This document shows, one piece after another, positions 44,923 to 52,921 of a stretch of DNA of 64,000 nucleotides. A program made the position numbers and the translations under genes. The DNA is from Marinobacter halophilus (lineage in GTDB: Bacteria; Pseudomonadota; Gammaproteobacteria; Pseudomonadales; Oleiphilaceae), in assembly GCF_003007685.1 (NCBI RefSeq), contig NZ_PXNN01000013.1, positions 248,001 to 312,000 of the forward strand, in the 5' to 3' direction. Below the pieces are notes generated by a model. It was given only the letters and a program-made list of their open reading frames with translations, made no database searches and was not told the DNA's origin. Within the stretch, counting starts at the first letter, position 1. Each line of letters opens with the position of its first letter.

Positions 44923-45270
44923 GGTGCCCTCTTTTTTATCATTGCGTGCGCAAGCATATTGTTATTACAGGCCATGACTGAGAGTAATGAATTGATATGA
45001 GTTAATAACTCATACTTTAGTAAATCCCAAGAAGTTATCGGCAGAAGACCAAAAACCTGAATCTTTGTGTTCAACCCTATTCATCACATGCGCCTCATTA
45101 CTGACATTGTTTTATGTATATTTTTGAGTCGCCAGAATTTGATTTGTAACAGAAGTGCATCAAGCCGGTCACAGGACTGCGCGACTCTATCTCTGGGTGA
45201 TCTCGTGTCCACGAGTTCGCTGACACCTAAACCAATCTGTTATGAGCATCTGATTCAAGGAGAGATAGAG
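44923..45270. other. Divergent regulatory interval between the chemoreceptor and phoX
   Basis: 348 bp without a supported gene. It holds two dyads on the chemoreceptor side: TTGCG-TG-CGCAA (44942-44953) and ATGAGTT-AAT-AACTCAT (44997-45013). A small hairpin CTCGTG-TC-CACGAG lies at about 45202-45215 in the phoX leader. I looked for a Pho box (two CTGTCAT-type 7-mers 11 bp apart) and found only a poor match. Confidence 0.5.
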
Positions 45271-47463
45271 ATGGGGCATCATCCTGTAGAAGATAGCAAC
45301 AGAAGTAATAACCGGGCTTTTGACGACATTATTCAGGCCAGATTTTCACGTCGCCGCCTCCTTACTGGAACAGCGTCAGCGGCGACTGTCGGGGTCCTGG
45401 GCTCGATGGCACTCGTCGGTTGTGGAGGAAGCAGCAACAGCAGTTCAGACGCCATTGTCGAGCCTTCAGATCAAGCCACCATGAATCCGCAGAGTTTGGG
45501 ATTTGAGGCAGTGCCGGGTGGAATTGAGGACCGGGTCATCCTGCCACCAGGTTACAAAGCAGATGTGCTGTTTGCAAAAGGCGACCCCTTATTCTCCGGG
45601 CTGCCCTCCTTCAAGAATGACGGCACCGATATTGACTACGACAGCCGCTCTGGAGACGAACACGACGGAATGCACTTCTTCGGCATGAATTCCGCAGGCC
45701 AATTCGATCCCGACGTATCGGATCGCGGAATTCTGGTCTTGAATCACGAGAATCTGGAAGACAACACCCTCCATGAAACACCCACGTCGAAAGCTGATGC
45801 CATCAGCAACGGGAATCTTCTGGAGCTGAAGAAAATCGTGGATCGGGAAATGAACGGTCACGGAGTTTCTTGCGTAGAAATCCGCAAACAGAATGGCAAG
45901 TGGTCTGTGGTGCTTGACTCCCCTTATAACCGCCGCCTGACGATCTTCACTGAAATGGACATGCGGGGCCCCGTGGCTGGTGAAGATTTCGTCAAAACCA
46001 AGCTAACCCCTACCGGCGCCAACCGCTACGGCACCATGAACAACTGCGCCAACGGTCACACCCCATGGGGTACTTACCTTGCAGCCGAAGAAAACTGGTA
46101 CGCCTACTACACTGTCGGAGATATTGCCGGGCTTTCTGACAAACATCGAGCCTGGATGGAACGTTACGGCATCCGAGGCAATGGCTGGAATTATCGTCAG
46201 TGGAACCTGATCCCTGGCGATCAATACGAACGCTTCCGAGTCGAAACAACAGGTGGATCTGCCACAACCGACTTCAGGAATGAACCAAATTTGCACGGTT
46301 ATATCACCGAAGTCGATCCTTTCCGGCCCACCCAGAAGCCTCGCATAAGGACAACCTTCGGCCGCCTCTCCCATGAGGGAGCCTGGCTAGCGCCAGTGAA
46401 GGAAGGCAAGCCGGTTGTTTTTTATTCGGGTGACGATGCTCGCCGTGAATACATGTACAAGTTTGTGTCCAAGCACAACTGGAACGAGGCAGACCGTAAT
46501 GGAGGCCTGGCCGCTGGCGACCGCTATATGGATGAAGGCAAGCTCTACGTCGCGGTATTCAATGATGACGGCACCGGTGTCTGGAAAGAGTTGTCGCACG
46601 ACAACATCGAACTTTCTGGCACCCACACCTACACCCGAAATGACAATAGCTGGGACTACACTTTCGACACCGAAGCGGAGGTGCTTGCAAGCGCCAGACT
46701 TGCAGCCGATGTCGTTGGCGCCACTCCAATGGACCGCCCCGAATGGGCTACGGTAAACCCTCAGAATGGCGACGTATATCTCGCGCTCACCAATGGCAAC
46801 ACGAGCAATCGCCCAGCCAGTAGCACCGATGGCGCCAACCCTCGCGCAATCAACCAGAATGGTCACATTATTCGCTGGCGTGAGGCGGGTGGCGACCATG
46901 CATCGACTACTTTCGACTGGGACATTTTCCTGTTTGGTTCCGATGCTGATGCCTCATCAGACTACAACGTCTCTGGCCTGACTGCCGACAACGAGTTTTC
47001 CAGCCCCGACGGTCTGTTCATCGACCCTCGCGGAGTGTTGTGGATTCAGACCGATGACGGCTCATCGGGCATTCGCAGCAAGACCAACAACCAGATGCTG
47101 GTCGCCATACCTGGCGAGTACGGAGACGGGGAAAGCGTGACCGTGACTACAGCTGACAGTGATAACCAGGCTTCTATCGAGACCTTCGTCGGACAACCTG
47201 CAGAAGCCGTCAAGCTCAAACGCTTCCTGGTTGGCCCCAACGGCTGTGAGATTACCGGCATCAGTATGACCGCAGACGCACGGTCAATGTTCATAAACAT
47301 CCAGCACCCCGGCGAGGGTGGTTCCAAGGACTCGTTCAATACCAATGTGAGTGTATGGCCGGCCGGCTCAAGAGATGCCACCGCGTTTGGGGAAGGAGGG
47401 AACCGACCACGTTCAGCTACAATCGTTATTTATCGCGAAGACGGCGGTGAAATCGCTCTCTGA
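45271..47463 (+). CDS. phoX: PhoX-family (DUF839) Tat-exported phosphatase
   Basis: A 730-aa protein with a twin-arginine signal (FSRRRLLTGTASAATVG, about 28-44) followed by a VGCGG segment that may be a lipobox. The rest is the DUF839/PhoX beta-propeller: LVLNHENLE (Glu/His ligands), NCANGHTPWGTYLAAEENW, AEVDPF-like GYITEVDPF, and the late DGLFIDPRGVLWIQTDDG and GPNGCEITG. PhoX enzymes are calcium/iron phosphatases releasing phosphate from organic esters. The ATG at 45271 has AAGGAGAGA upstream; a 67-codon open extension is rejected. No convincing Pho box, so regulation is open. Confidence 0.87.
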   Translation: MGHHPVEDSNRSNNRAFDDIIQARFSRRRLLTGTASAATVGVLGSMALVGCGGSSNSSSDAIVEPSDQATMNPQSLGFEAVPGGIEDRVILPPGYKADVLFAKGDPLFSGLPSFKNDGTDIDYDSRSGDEHDGMHFFGMNSAGQFDPDVSDRGILVLNHENLEDNTLHETPTSKADAISNGNLLELKKIVDREMNGHGVSCVEIRKQNGKWSVVLDSPYNRRLTIFTEMDMRGPVAGEDFVKTKLTPTGANRYGTMNNCANGHTPWGTYLAAEENWYAYYTVGDIAGLSDKHRAWMERYGIRGNGWNYRQWNLIPGDQYERFRVETTGGSATTDFRNEPNLHGYITEVDPFRPTQKPRIRTTFGRLSHEGAWLAPVKEGKPVVFYSGDDARREYMYKFVSKHNWNEADRNGGLAAGDRYMDEGKLYVAVFNDDGTGVWKELSHDNIELSGTHTYTRNDNSWDYTFDTEAEVLASARLAADVVGATPMDRPEWATVNPQNGDVYLALTNGNTSNRPASSTDGANPRAINQNGHIIRWREAGGDHASTTFDWDIFLFGSDADASSDYNVSGLTADNEFSSPDGLFIDPRGVLWIQTDDGSSGIRSKTNNQMLVAIPGEYGDGESVTVTTADSDNQASIETFVGQPAEAVKLKRFLVGPNGCEITGISMTADARSMFINIQHPGEGGSKDSFNTNVSVWPAGSRDATAFGEGGNRPRSATIVIYREDGGEIAL

Positions 47464-47489
47464 TCCTCAACAACAGAATTCCGTAAAAC

Positions 47490-47525
47490 AAAAGCCTGGC
47501 ACGTTACACTAGCGGCCAGGCTTTT
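47490..47525. terminator. Bidirectional terminator after phoX
   Basis: AAAAGCCTGGC pairs exactly with GCCAGGCTTTT around a 14-nt loop. It lies between convergent genes, 26 nt after phoX, with A and T tracts at both ends. Confidence 0.9.
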
Positions 47526-47583
47526 CAGCTTGTAACGGAGTAAGTTCAGAGAAGATCGGCTGTAACTGCCCGATCAACCATAC

Positions 47584-47877
47584 TTACTGCGTCGCCTCGT
47601 TGTAGCCATCTTCGACAGCGTCGCCCGCATCATCGGCGGCTTCGCCCATCTCTTCTCCGGCTTCACCAACACCTTCCTTCGTTTCTTCCCAGGCACTTTG
47701 GTTCTGGCCAGTAGCGTCGTCCCAGGTTTCTTCGGTAGCGTCGGCTGCATCGTCCATCATTTCACCGGCGTTTTCGCCAGCCCGCTCAAAATCTGCACCT
47801 TCATCGTCCTCGGAGCTGCAGGCCGCGAGGCCCAGAGTGGTGAGTAACGCCAGTGCGCTCAGCGTGAGCTTGTTCAT
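47584..47877 (-). CDS. Small acidic low-complexity lipoprotein
   Basis: A 97-aa protein with lipobox LGLAAC (Cys20). The mature 78 residues are almost only Asp, Glu, Ala, Gly and Thr, with repeated phrases (GENAGEMMDDAADATEETWDD, then GEAGEEMGEAADDAGDAVED), giving a strong negative charge and amphipathic helical or disordered character. The function is unknown; it resembles no enzyme. It is convergent with phoX and shares the terminator. Confidence 0.8.
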   Translation of the reverse strand: MNKLTLSALALLTTLGLAACSSEDDEGADFERAGENAGEMMDDAADATEETWDDATGQNQSAWEETKEGVGEAGEEMGEAADDAGDAVEDGYNEATQ

Positions 47878-47956
47878 AACATATCCCTCTGTCGATCCAT
47901 GTTTACAGCGCTTAAAGGGTAGAGCTCATGACAGGGCAATGGCAATTACATGCAGA

Positions 47957-48208
47957 TTACTCTTTGGTAAACCGTTGCCCGTTTATCATGATGACATGCT
48001 CTACACCAACCACTTTTCCCCTGCCCAGAACCAAAAAGTCATGACCTGCCCGGCTCAACAGATCCCGGATGACCTCATGGATTTCACAGATCTGACCCGC
48101 AGGGTCCTGGTAGACAATCTCAACGATGCGTTGTGAACCCACATACTCCCGAAGCATCTGCTGCACAGACCAGGAAACAGTGGCCGGCGACGGGTTGAAG
48201 GCGCTCAT
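47957..48208 (-). CDS. Small protein of unknown function, Rof/SH3-barrel-like
   Basis: An 83-aa cytoplasmic protein starting MSAFNPSPATVSW at 48208, where AGGGAAG precedes the ATG (an ATG 15 codons upstream is also in frame). A helix (SVQQMLREYVG) is followed by beta-strand-like segments RIVEIVYQD, FLVLGRGKVVGVEHVIMING. This order loosely resembles the Rho-binding antiterminator (Rof) Sm-like barrel, but I see no decisive motif. It is divergent from alkB; a link to alkane metabolism is not supported. Confidence 0.6.
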   Translation of the reverse strand: MSAFNPSPATVSWSVQQMLREYVGSQRIVEIVYQDPAGQICEIHEVIRDLLSRAGHDFLVLGRGKVVGVEHVIMINGQRFTKE

Positions 48209-48460
48209 AAGGTCTTCCCTGTTGTTTTTGTCTTGAAGAAGTCTGGACCACAAATGCAGGTCTCGCCACCAACCCTGAGCTCTTAACCTGAAAGCCCGTC
48301 AAATAGTCCCGTGCGGGAACTAAAGTAAGTTTTCTGGCGACCATCCTCGATTGTCATTTCAGGCCAGAGTCATCTTCACACTTAAACATCTGTTGTATTG
48401 CAAGATTGTCCGACATAGATTCAAGGAACAATAACCAGCAAGCACGACGGAGAGTCAGTC
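48209..48460. promoter_or_regulatory. alkB upstream region
   Basis: 252 bp between the divergent small gene and alkB. It contains an imperfect dyad AGTCCCG-TG-CGGGAACT (48305-48321) and the string ATTGTCATTTC (48350-48360). The latter recurs upstream of the GlxA-type regulator gene (about 52877), with a second GATTGTC at about 48404. These are candidate sites for an alkane-responsive regulator, not proven ones. Confidence 0.35.
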
Positions 48461-49753
48461 ATGAATGCCAAAGTGAAAGGGTCCCTGGACTCCCAAAAAT
48501 TGGACGAGCCAGTCATCAAAGTCACTGAGGACAGTGACCTTACACAAACTACCTGGAAGGATCCCAAGCGCTACCTGTGGCTACTTGGACCCGCTCTGCC
48601 TGGCATCGGCCTCGCCGCCCTGACTGGCTATGCGATTGCGCCGAAGAGACTGAAAGCACTGGCCTGGACCGGCCCAGCCCTGGTACACGGCGTGATTCCC
48701 GCACTCGACCGTGCCATTGGCGAAGATAAAAGCAATCCGCCCGAATCGGCTGTGAGGTCGCTGGAACAGGATAAATACTACGACCGCATCGTAAAGGCCT
48801 TCATTCCGACCCAGTACGCCATGACGGTGCTGGGCGCCTGGCTGGCCAGCCGCAAGAACACGCCCCTTGAAGACAAAATCGGCCTGACGCTGACCGTGGG
48901 TGCCATTAACGGGGTGGGCATCAACACCGCCCATGAGCTGGGCCACAAATCGAACAAGTTCAACAAACTGATGGCGATGGCGGCATTGGCGCCGACTGGC
49001 TACACCCATTTTGTGGTGGAGCACAATTTTGGCCATCACAAGCGGGTGGCGACACCGGAAGATCCGGCCAGCAGCCGGATGGGCGAGAGTTTCTGGAAGT
49101 TTCTGCCACGCACGGTATTTGGTGGCATGAAGTCGTCGGTAAAAATCGAGAAGGCTCGGCTTGAGCGCAAGGGGAAGAGCTTCTGGAGTATGGAAAACGA
49201 ACTGCTTCAGGGCTGGGCGATGAGCGCCGGGTTCTTTGGCGCGACCACGCTGCTGTGCGGTCCGCGTGCGGTTCCGTTCCTGGCGGCGCAGGCGGTTTAC
49301 GGCGCCAGTTTGCTGGAGAGTGTGAATTACATCGAGCACTACGGTTTGCTGCGCCAGAAAGACAAGGCTGGTAAATATGAGCGCACTCAGCCCGAGCATA
49401 GCTGGAACAGCAATCATGTAGTGACAAATCTGTTTCTCTATCAGCTGCAGCGGCATTCGGACCATCACGCGCATCCGACCCGGAGTTATCAGGCCTTGAG
49501 GCATTTTGAAAACGCGCCACAGCTGCCGGGTGGTTATGCGTCGATGTTGTTGCCGGCGTACTTGCCTCAGTGGTGGTATGAGACCATGGATAAGCGGGTA
49601 ATTGATCACTACGAAGGCGATTTGTCGAAGATCAACTGGGATCCGGATCGCAGGGAGGAGCTGATAGCCAAGTACGCTGACTATGCTGCAGAAGTGGCGG
49701 CTGAGGCTGCGTCTCGTCGGGCTGATTCTTCTTCTGAGTCTGAGGCGGCCTAA
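48461..49753 (+). CDS. alkB: Alkane 1-monooxygenase
   Basis: A 430-aa integral-membrane non-haem di-iron hydroxylase converting n-alkanes to 1-alkanols. All iron-ligand boxes are present: HELGH (158-162), EHNFGHH (187-193), the AlkB signature NYIEHYG (289-295) and LQRHSDHHAH (329-338). The C-terminal tail is Ala/Ser/Glu-rich. Electron donors (rubredoxin and its reductase) are not in the window. It stands alone, with its own upstream region and a terminator after it, close to a crotonase and a large acyl-CoA dehydrogenase that could process the resulting acids. Confidence 0.95.
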   Translation: MNAKVKGSLDSQKLDEPVIKVTEDSDLTQTTWKDPKRYLWLLGPALPGIGLAALTGYAIAPKRLKALAWTGPALVHGVIPALDRAIGEDKSNPPESAVRSLEQDKYYDRIVKAFIPTQYAMTVLGAWLASRKNTPLEDKIGLTLTVGAINGVGINTAHELGHKSNKFNKLMAMAALAPTGYTHFVVEHNFGHHKRVATPEDPASSRMGESFWKFLPRTVFGGMKSSVKIEKARLERKGKSFWSMENELLQGWAMSAGFFGATTLLCGPRAVPFLAAQAVYGASLLESVNYIEHYGLLRQKDKAGKYERTQPEHSWNSNHVVTNLFLYQLQRHSDHHAHPTRSYQALRHFENAPQLPGGYASMLLPAYLPQWWYETMDKRVIDHYEGDLSKINWDPDRREELIAKYADYAAEVAAEAASRRADSSSESEAA

Positions 49754-49762
49754 GCTCTGACG

Positions 49763-49824
49763 ATAGTGATGGTTTGGTTGCCGGCCCCAGCCTTTTGGTT
49801 GCGGGGCCGGCGGCCAACCACTAT
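49763..49824. terminator. Bidirectional hairpin terminator between alkB and the crotonase gene
   Basis: GCCGGCCCC pairs with GGGGCCGGC around a 14-nt loop; imperfect outer pairing (TGGTT/AACCA, ATAGTG/CACTAT) extends the inverted repeat to about 60 bp. It lies between convergent genes and reaches into the stop codon of the crotonase gene. The loop is not related to the variable-arm repeat family. Confidence 0.75.
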
Positions 49825-50600
49825 TTCCCTTTGAATACCGCTTCCCTTCTTTCCAGAAACGACTGAATACCTTCTTTGACGTCTTCGCTGGCCATCACCG
49901 GTCGCAGATCCGGGAACAGGCGCTGCTTGGCGGCTTCCTGGCCTTCGCTGACGGCGATTTTTGACGACTTCAGGCTGCCGTTAACACCGAGCGGTGCGGC
50001 TTTCGCGATTTTCTCGGCGATTTCCAGGGCTTTGCTGAACTGTTCTCCGGGTTCGACCAACTCCTGGATCAGCCCCCATTGGTAGGCTTGTTCGGCGGTC
50101 CATTCATCGCCGGTGAGCAGGTAACGCTGGGCGTTGCCCCAGCCGATTTCCCGCTGCAGGCGGATGGTGGCGCCGCCACAGGCAAAGATGCCGCGTTTGA
50201 CTTCGAGCTGGGCGAAGCGGGTGCCTTTGGCGGCGACGCGGATGTCGGTGTTGAGCATCATTTCGACGCCGCAGGTGAAGCAGATGCCCTGGGCGGCGAA
50301 GACGACGGGTTTGGTGAGGCTGTCGCCGGTGATGTCGAAGGGGTCGAGTTCGCCGTCACCGGGTTCGATGCCTTTGCCGTTGGCGAACACGCCGGCCCAG
50401 TCGTCCAGTTGCAGGCCGCTGGTGAAGTGGTCGCCTTCGGCATACATCACGGCCACGCGCAGGTCCGGGTCACTCTGGAGCTGATAGTAGGCAGCAGCGA
50501 TTTCGTGGTACATGGCCCGGTTCATGGCGTTCATTTTTTCCGGGCGGTTCAGGCCGATCAGCAAGATGTGGCCTTGTTTTTCTATGTTTACCAGTGACAT
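49821..50600 (-). CDS. Crotonase/enoyl-CoA hydratase family protein
   Basis: A 259-aa crotonase-fold protein: GLNRPEKMNAMNRAMYHEI at the start, oxyanion region GDHFTSGLQLDD, QGICFTCGVEMMLNTDIRVA, and EVKRGIFACGGATIRLQREIG. The first catalytic-type Glu position (EVK) is kept, but the second acid of hydratases (usually near PGGGGTQ-ISA) is changed to the DEWTAEQA context. Hydratase activity is therefore likely but not certain. It is preceded by a 423-bp gap with two inverted-repeat elements. Confidence 0.82.
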   Translation of the reverse strand: MSLVNIEKQGHILLIGLNRPEKMNAMNRAMYHEIAAAYYQLQSDPDLRVAVMYAEGDHFTSGLQLDDWAGVFANGKGIEPGDGELDPFDITGDSLTKPVVFAAQGICFTCGVEMMLNTDIRVAAKGTRFAQLEVKRGIFACGGATIRLQREIGWGNAQRYLLTGDEWTAEQAYQWGLIQELVEPGEQFSKALEIAEKIAKAAPLGVNGSLKSSKIAVSEGQEAAKQRLFPDLRPVMASEDVKEGIQSFLERREAVFKGK

Positions 50601-50648
50601 TGGGGTTGTCCTCTTTTTTGGGAACCTAGCCTGTCAGGTTTGGAGTTC

Positions 50649-50760
50649 GCACGATCAACGGGTAAGGCTTTCCGGGACACGCTGTGAATACGTCCCTGTA
50701 AGCTTGACTGCAGCATCCCTGCTGCAGACAGTCCCGGAAAGCCTTACCCGTCGCTCGTGC
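50649..50760. repeat. Variable-arm inverted-repeat element, copy C
   Basis: Arms of 30 bp (50649-50678 and 50731-50760, two mismatches) enclose a 52-nt centre. The two internal small hairpins are TACGTCCCTGTA (50689-50700) and CTGCAGCATCCCTGCTGCAG (50708-50727). The inner arm TTTCCGGGAC is shared with copy D, the outer arm is not. It lies 48 nt upstream of the crotonase start. Confidence 0.85.
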
Positions 50761-50867
50761 CCCAGTCTTGGCAGCGATACGGAAACCGCACATCGCGACT
50801 ATTGACCTGTAACACCAAAACAAACTTTGTTTGGCTGCATTTCTGCGCGCCGCACCACGGCTCGGGT

Positions 50868-50979
50868 GCGCTCGGCTGGTGGGCCTTTCCGGGACCGTTG
50901 AGGGCCATGGACGGCCCGAAACGAGCCTACAGGGACGTACTCGTGGGCGTGTCCCGGAAAGGCCACCAGCCGAGCGTGC
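50868..50979. repeat. Variable-arm inverted-repeat element, copy D
   Basis: Arms 50868-50895 and 50951-50979 pair with one single-base bulge. The 55-nt centre, read on the minus strand, holds TACGTCCCTGTA (50928-50939) and GGGCCGTCCATGGCCC (50902-50917) and aligns with the centres of B and C. It begins 44 nt after the acyl-CoA dehydrogenase stop, a terminator-like position. Confidence 0.85.
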
Positions 50980-51023
50980 TAACGCCCAAACCTGCAGGCT
51001 ACGAACAGAACCAAAGCACCAAA

Positions 51024-52826
51024 TCAGAACCAATCAGCCTTCATGTTCAGGCACGTATCATCCTGATTCCGGAGCAAAACCAGATCCTGGGCGACGGTCG
51101 GCAGCTCCCAGTGGAAGAAGTACTGGGCAGCCTGGAGTTTGCCCTGGTAGAAGTTGCGCTCGCTGTCGCTGTTGGCGGAAGCCACGGCATTGGCGGCGGC
51201 GTTGGCCTGGCGCAACCACATCCAGGCGACAATGATGTGGCCGAACAGGTGCAGGTAGCAGCTGGCGTTGGCCAGAGTTTTGTCGACTTCGCCGCCCATC
51301 AAAGATTTGCCCAGGCTTTGGGTGACTTTCACGGCCTGCTGCAGGGTTTCGCTCAAGGACAGCGCCCACTGCTGGCAGCGATCGGTGGTGGCGGCTTGCA
51401 GGTCAACCTGCATTTCCTGCATCAGCAGTTGCAGGCCGTGGCTTTGATCCTGCCAGATTTTGCGGCCGAGCAGGTCCAGGGCCTGGATGCCGTTAGTGCC
51501 TTCGTGAATCGGGTTCAGGCGGTTGTCGCGCCAGCATTGTTCGACCGGGTATTCACGGGTGTAGCCAGCGCCACCATAAACCTGGATCGCCAGGTCGTTG
51601 GCTTTGGGACCAAATTCGGAGGGCCAGGCTTTGATCACCGGGGTGAGCAGGTCCAGCAGTTTGCCGGCCTCGACACGCTTCTGCTCGTCCGGGTGAGTGT
51701 GCTGCTCGTCCATCAGGCGGGCACCATACAGGCACAGGGCCAGGCCGCCTTCGCTGTAGGCTTTCTGGGCCAGCAGCATACGGCGCACATCGGCGTGCTC
51801 GATGATCGGCACCTGCGGGCTTTCCGGGTCTTTTTCACTGGCTTTGCGGCCCTGCAGACGGTCTTTGGCGTATTCCAGGCTGTGCATGTAACCGCGGTAG
51901 CCGATCACGGCGGCGCCGAAACCAACGCCGATGCGGGCTTCGTTCATCATCTGGAACATGTATTTCAGGCCCTGGTGCGGCTCGCCAACCAGGAAGCCGT
52001 GACAAGGGGCGTCGTCGCCGAAACTGAGGGCGGTGGAGGTGGTGCCCCGGTAGCCAAGTTTATGGATCAAACCGGCCAGGCTGACGCCGTTGCGCTCGCC
52101 CGGGTTACCGGCGTCATCAACGTGGAACTTGGGGACGATGAACAGGGAGATGCCTTTGACACCGGCCGGCGCGCCTTTGATTTTGGCCAGCACCATGTGA
52201 ACGATGTTCTCGGTGATGCTCTGTTCACCGCCGGAGATGTAGATTTTGGCGCCTTTGATCAGGTAATGACCATCTTCTGTAGGCGTGGCGGAGGTGCGTA
52301 TGTCGGCCAGGCTGGAGCCAGCGTGGGGCTCGGTCAGGGCCATGGTGCCACTGAAACGGCCGCTGAGCATGGGCGGCAGAAAGGTGGTTTTCTGCTGGTC
52401 GTTGCCGAACACGCGGATGAGGTTGGCAGCCGCCGTGGTCAGGAATGGGTAGCCTGCGGTGCCTGGGTTGGCGGCGGTGAAGAAGCCGTTGCAGGCGGCC
52501 ATGACCGATTCCGGCAGCTGCATGCCGCCCAGGTCGTAGTCGTAACGTCCGGCGAGGAAGCCAGCTTCGGCATAGGCGTCGAAGGCTTTTTTGACGTCCG
52601 GCAGCATGTCGACCTGGCCGTTGACGAATTTCGGCTCGTCTTTGTCGGCGGCGCTGTTGTGATTGGCAAATTTCTCTTTCGCCATTTTGTCAGCGGTTTC
52701 GATGACGGCATCGAAGGTCTCTTTGCTGTGTTCGCTGAAGCGCTCACGCTGAGTCAGCGTTTCGGTGTCCAAGACCTCGTACAGTTGGAATTCGAGGTCG
52801 CGGCGGTCGATGAGGGTGTCGGTCAT
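51024..52826 (-). CDS. Large acyl-CoA dehydrogenase (FadE-type, C-terminal extended)
   Basis: A 600-aa FAD-dependent dehydrogenase. An N-terminal family-specific segment (LIDRRDLEFQLYEVLDTETL) precedes the core: GTMALTEPHAGSSLADIRT, YISGGEQSITENIVHMVLA, and NPIHEGTNGIQALDLLGRKI with the catalytic-type Glu. The C-terminal extension (about 470-600) is the Acyl-CoA_dh_C domain typical of 600-aa enzymes acting on medium to long chains or DMSP-derived thioesters. It is divergent from a GlxA-type regulator with a 95-bp shared promoter. Repeat copy D follows the stop. Confidence 0.88.
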   Translation of the reverse strand: MTDTLIDRRDLEFQLYEVLDTETLTQRERFSEHSKETFDAVIETADKMAKEKFANHNSAADKDEPKFVNGQVDMLPDVKKAFDAYAEAGFLAGRYDYDLGGMQLPESVMAACNGFFTAANPGTAGYPFLTTAAANLIRVFGNDQQKTTFLPPMLSGRFSGTMALTEPHAGSSLADIRTSATPTEDGHYLIKGAKIYISGGEQSITENIVHMVLAKIKGAPAGVKGISLFIVPKFHVDDAGNPGERNGVSLAGLIHKLGYRGTTSTALSFGDDAPCHGFLVGEPHQGLKYMFQMMNEARIGVGFGAAVIGYRGYMHSLEYAKDRLQGRKASEKDPESPQVPIIEHADVRRMLLAQKAYSEGGLALCLYGARLMDEQHTHPDEQKRVEAGKLLDLLTPVIKAWPSEFGPKANDLAIQVYGGAGYTREYPVEQCWRDNRLNPIHEGTNGIQALDLLGRKIWQDQSHGLQLLMQEMQVDLQAATTDRCQQWALSLSETLQQAVKVTQSLGKSLMGGEVDKTLANASCYLHLFGHIIVAWMWLRQANAAANAVASANSDSERNFYQGKLQAAQYFFHWELPTVAQDLVLLRNQDDTCLNMKADWF

Positions 52827-52921
52827 TCTTGCTCTCCTGTTTATTGCCCTTAGCCTCTCACAACCACTACACTGGTTGGAATTGTCATTTCTGACTTATT
52901 CTTGGTGGAAACCGCCATTTC
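52827..52921. promoter_or_regulatory. Divergent promoter between the acyl-CoA dehydrogenase and the GlxA-type regulator
   Basis: 95 bp serving both genes. It contains ATTGTCATTTC (about 52877-52887), which is also found upstream of alkB. No clear palindrome. The regulator probably binds here. Confidence 0.4.

Larger units (their letters stand above)
50601..51023. other. 423-bp non-coding gap with two inverted-repeat elements
   Basis: The gap between the acyl-CoA dehydrogenase stop and the crotonase start (both minus) is mostly filled by repeat copies C and D, listed separately. The stretch between them (50761-50867) has no gene; it could hold a minus-strand promoter for the crotonase (TTGTTT near 50822-50830), in which case copy C lies in the mRNA leader. 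Confidence 0.6.

Noticed and set aside
45086..45270. Possible Pho box upstream of phoX
   Set aside because: CTGACAT and CTGACAC-like words are present but not as two 7-mers at the 11-bp period needed.
49763..49824. Fifth member of the variable-arm repeat family
   Set aside because: The loop is only 14 nt and lacks the two RTCCMT hairpins; it is better explained as a terminator.
50757..52853. Open frame of 698 codons on the plus strand opposite the acyl-CoA dehydrogenase
   Set aside because: It is a shadow of a well-recognised gene in GC-rich DNA; its N-terminal codons come from repeat copy D and the translation has no domain.
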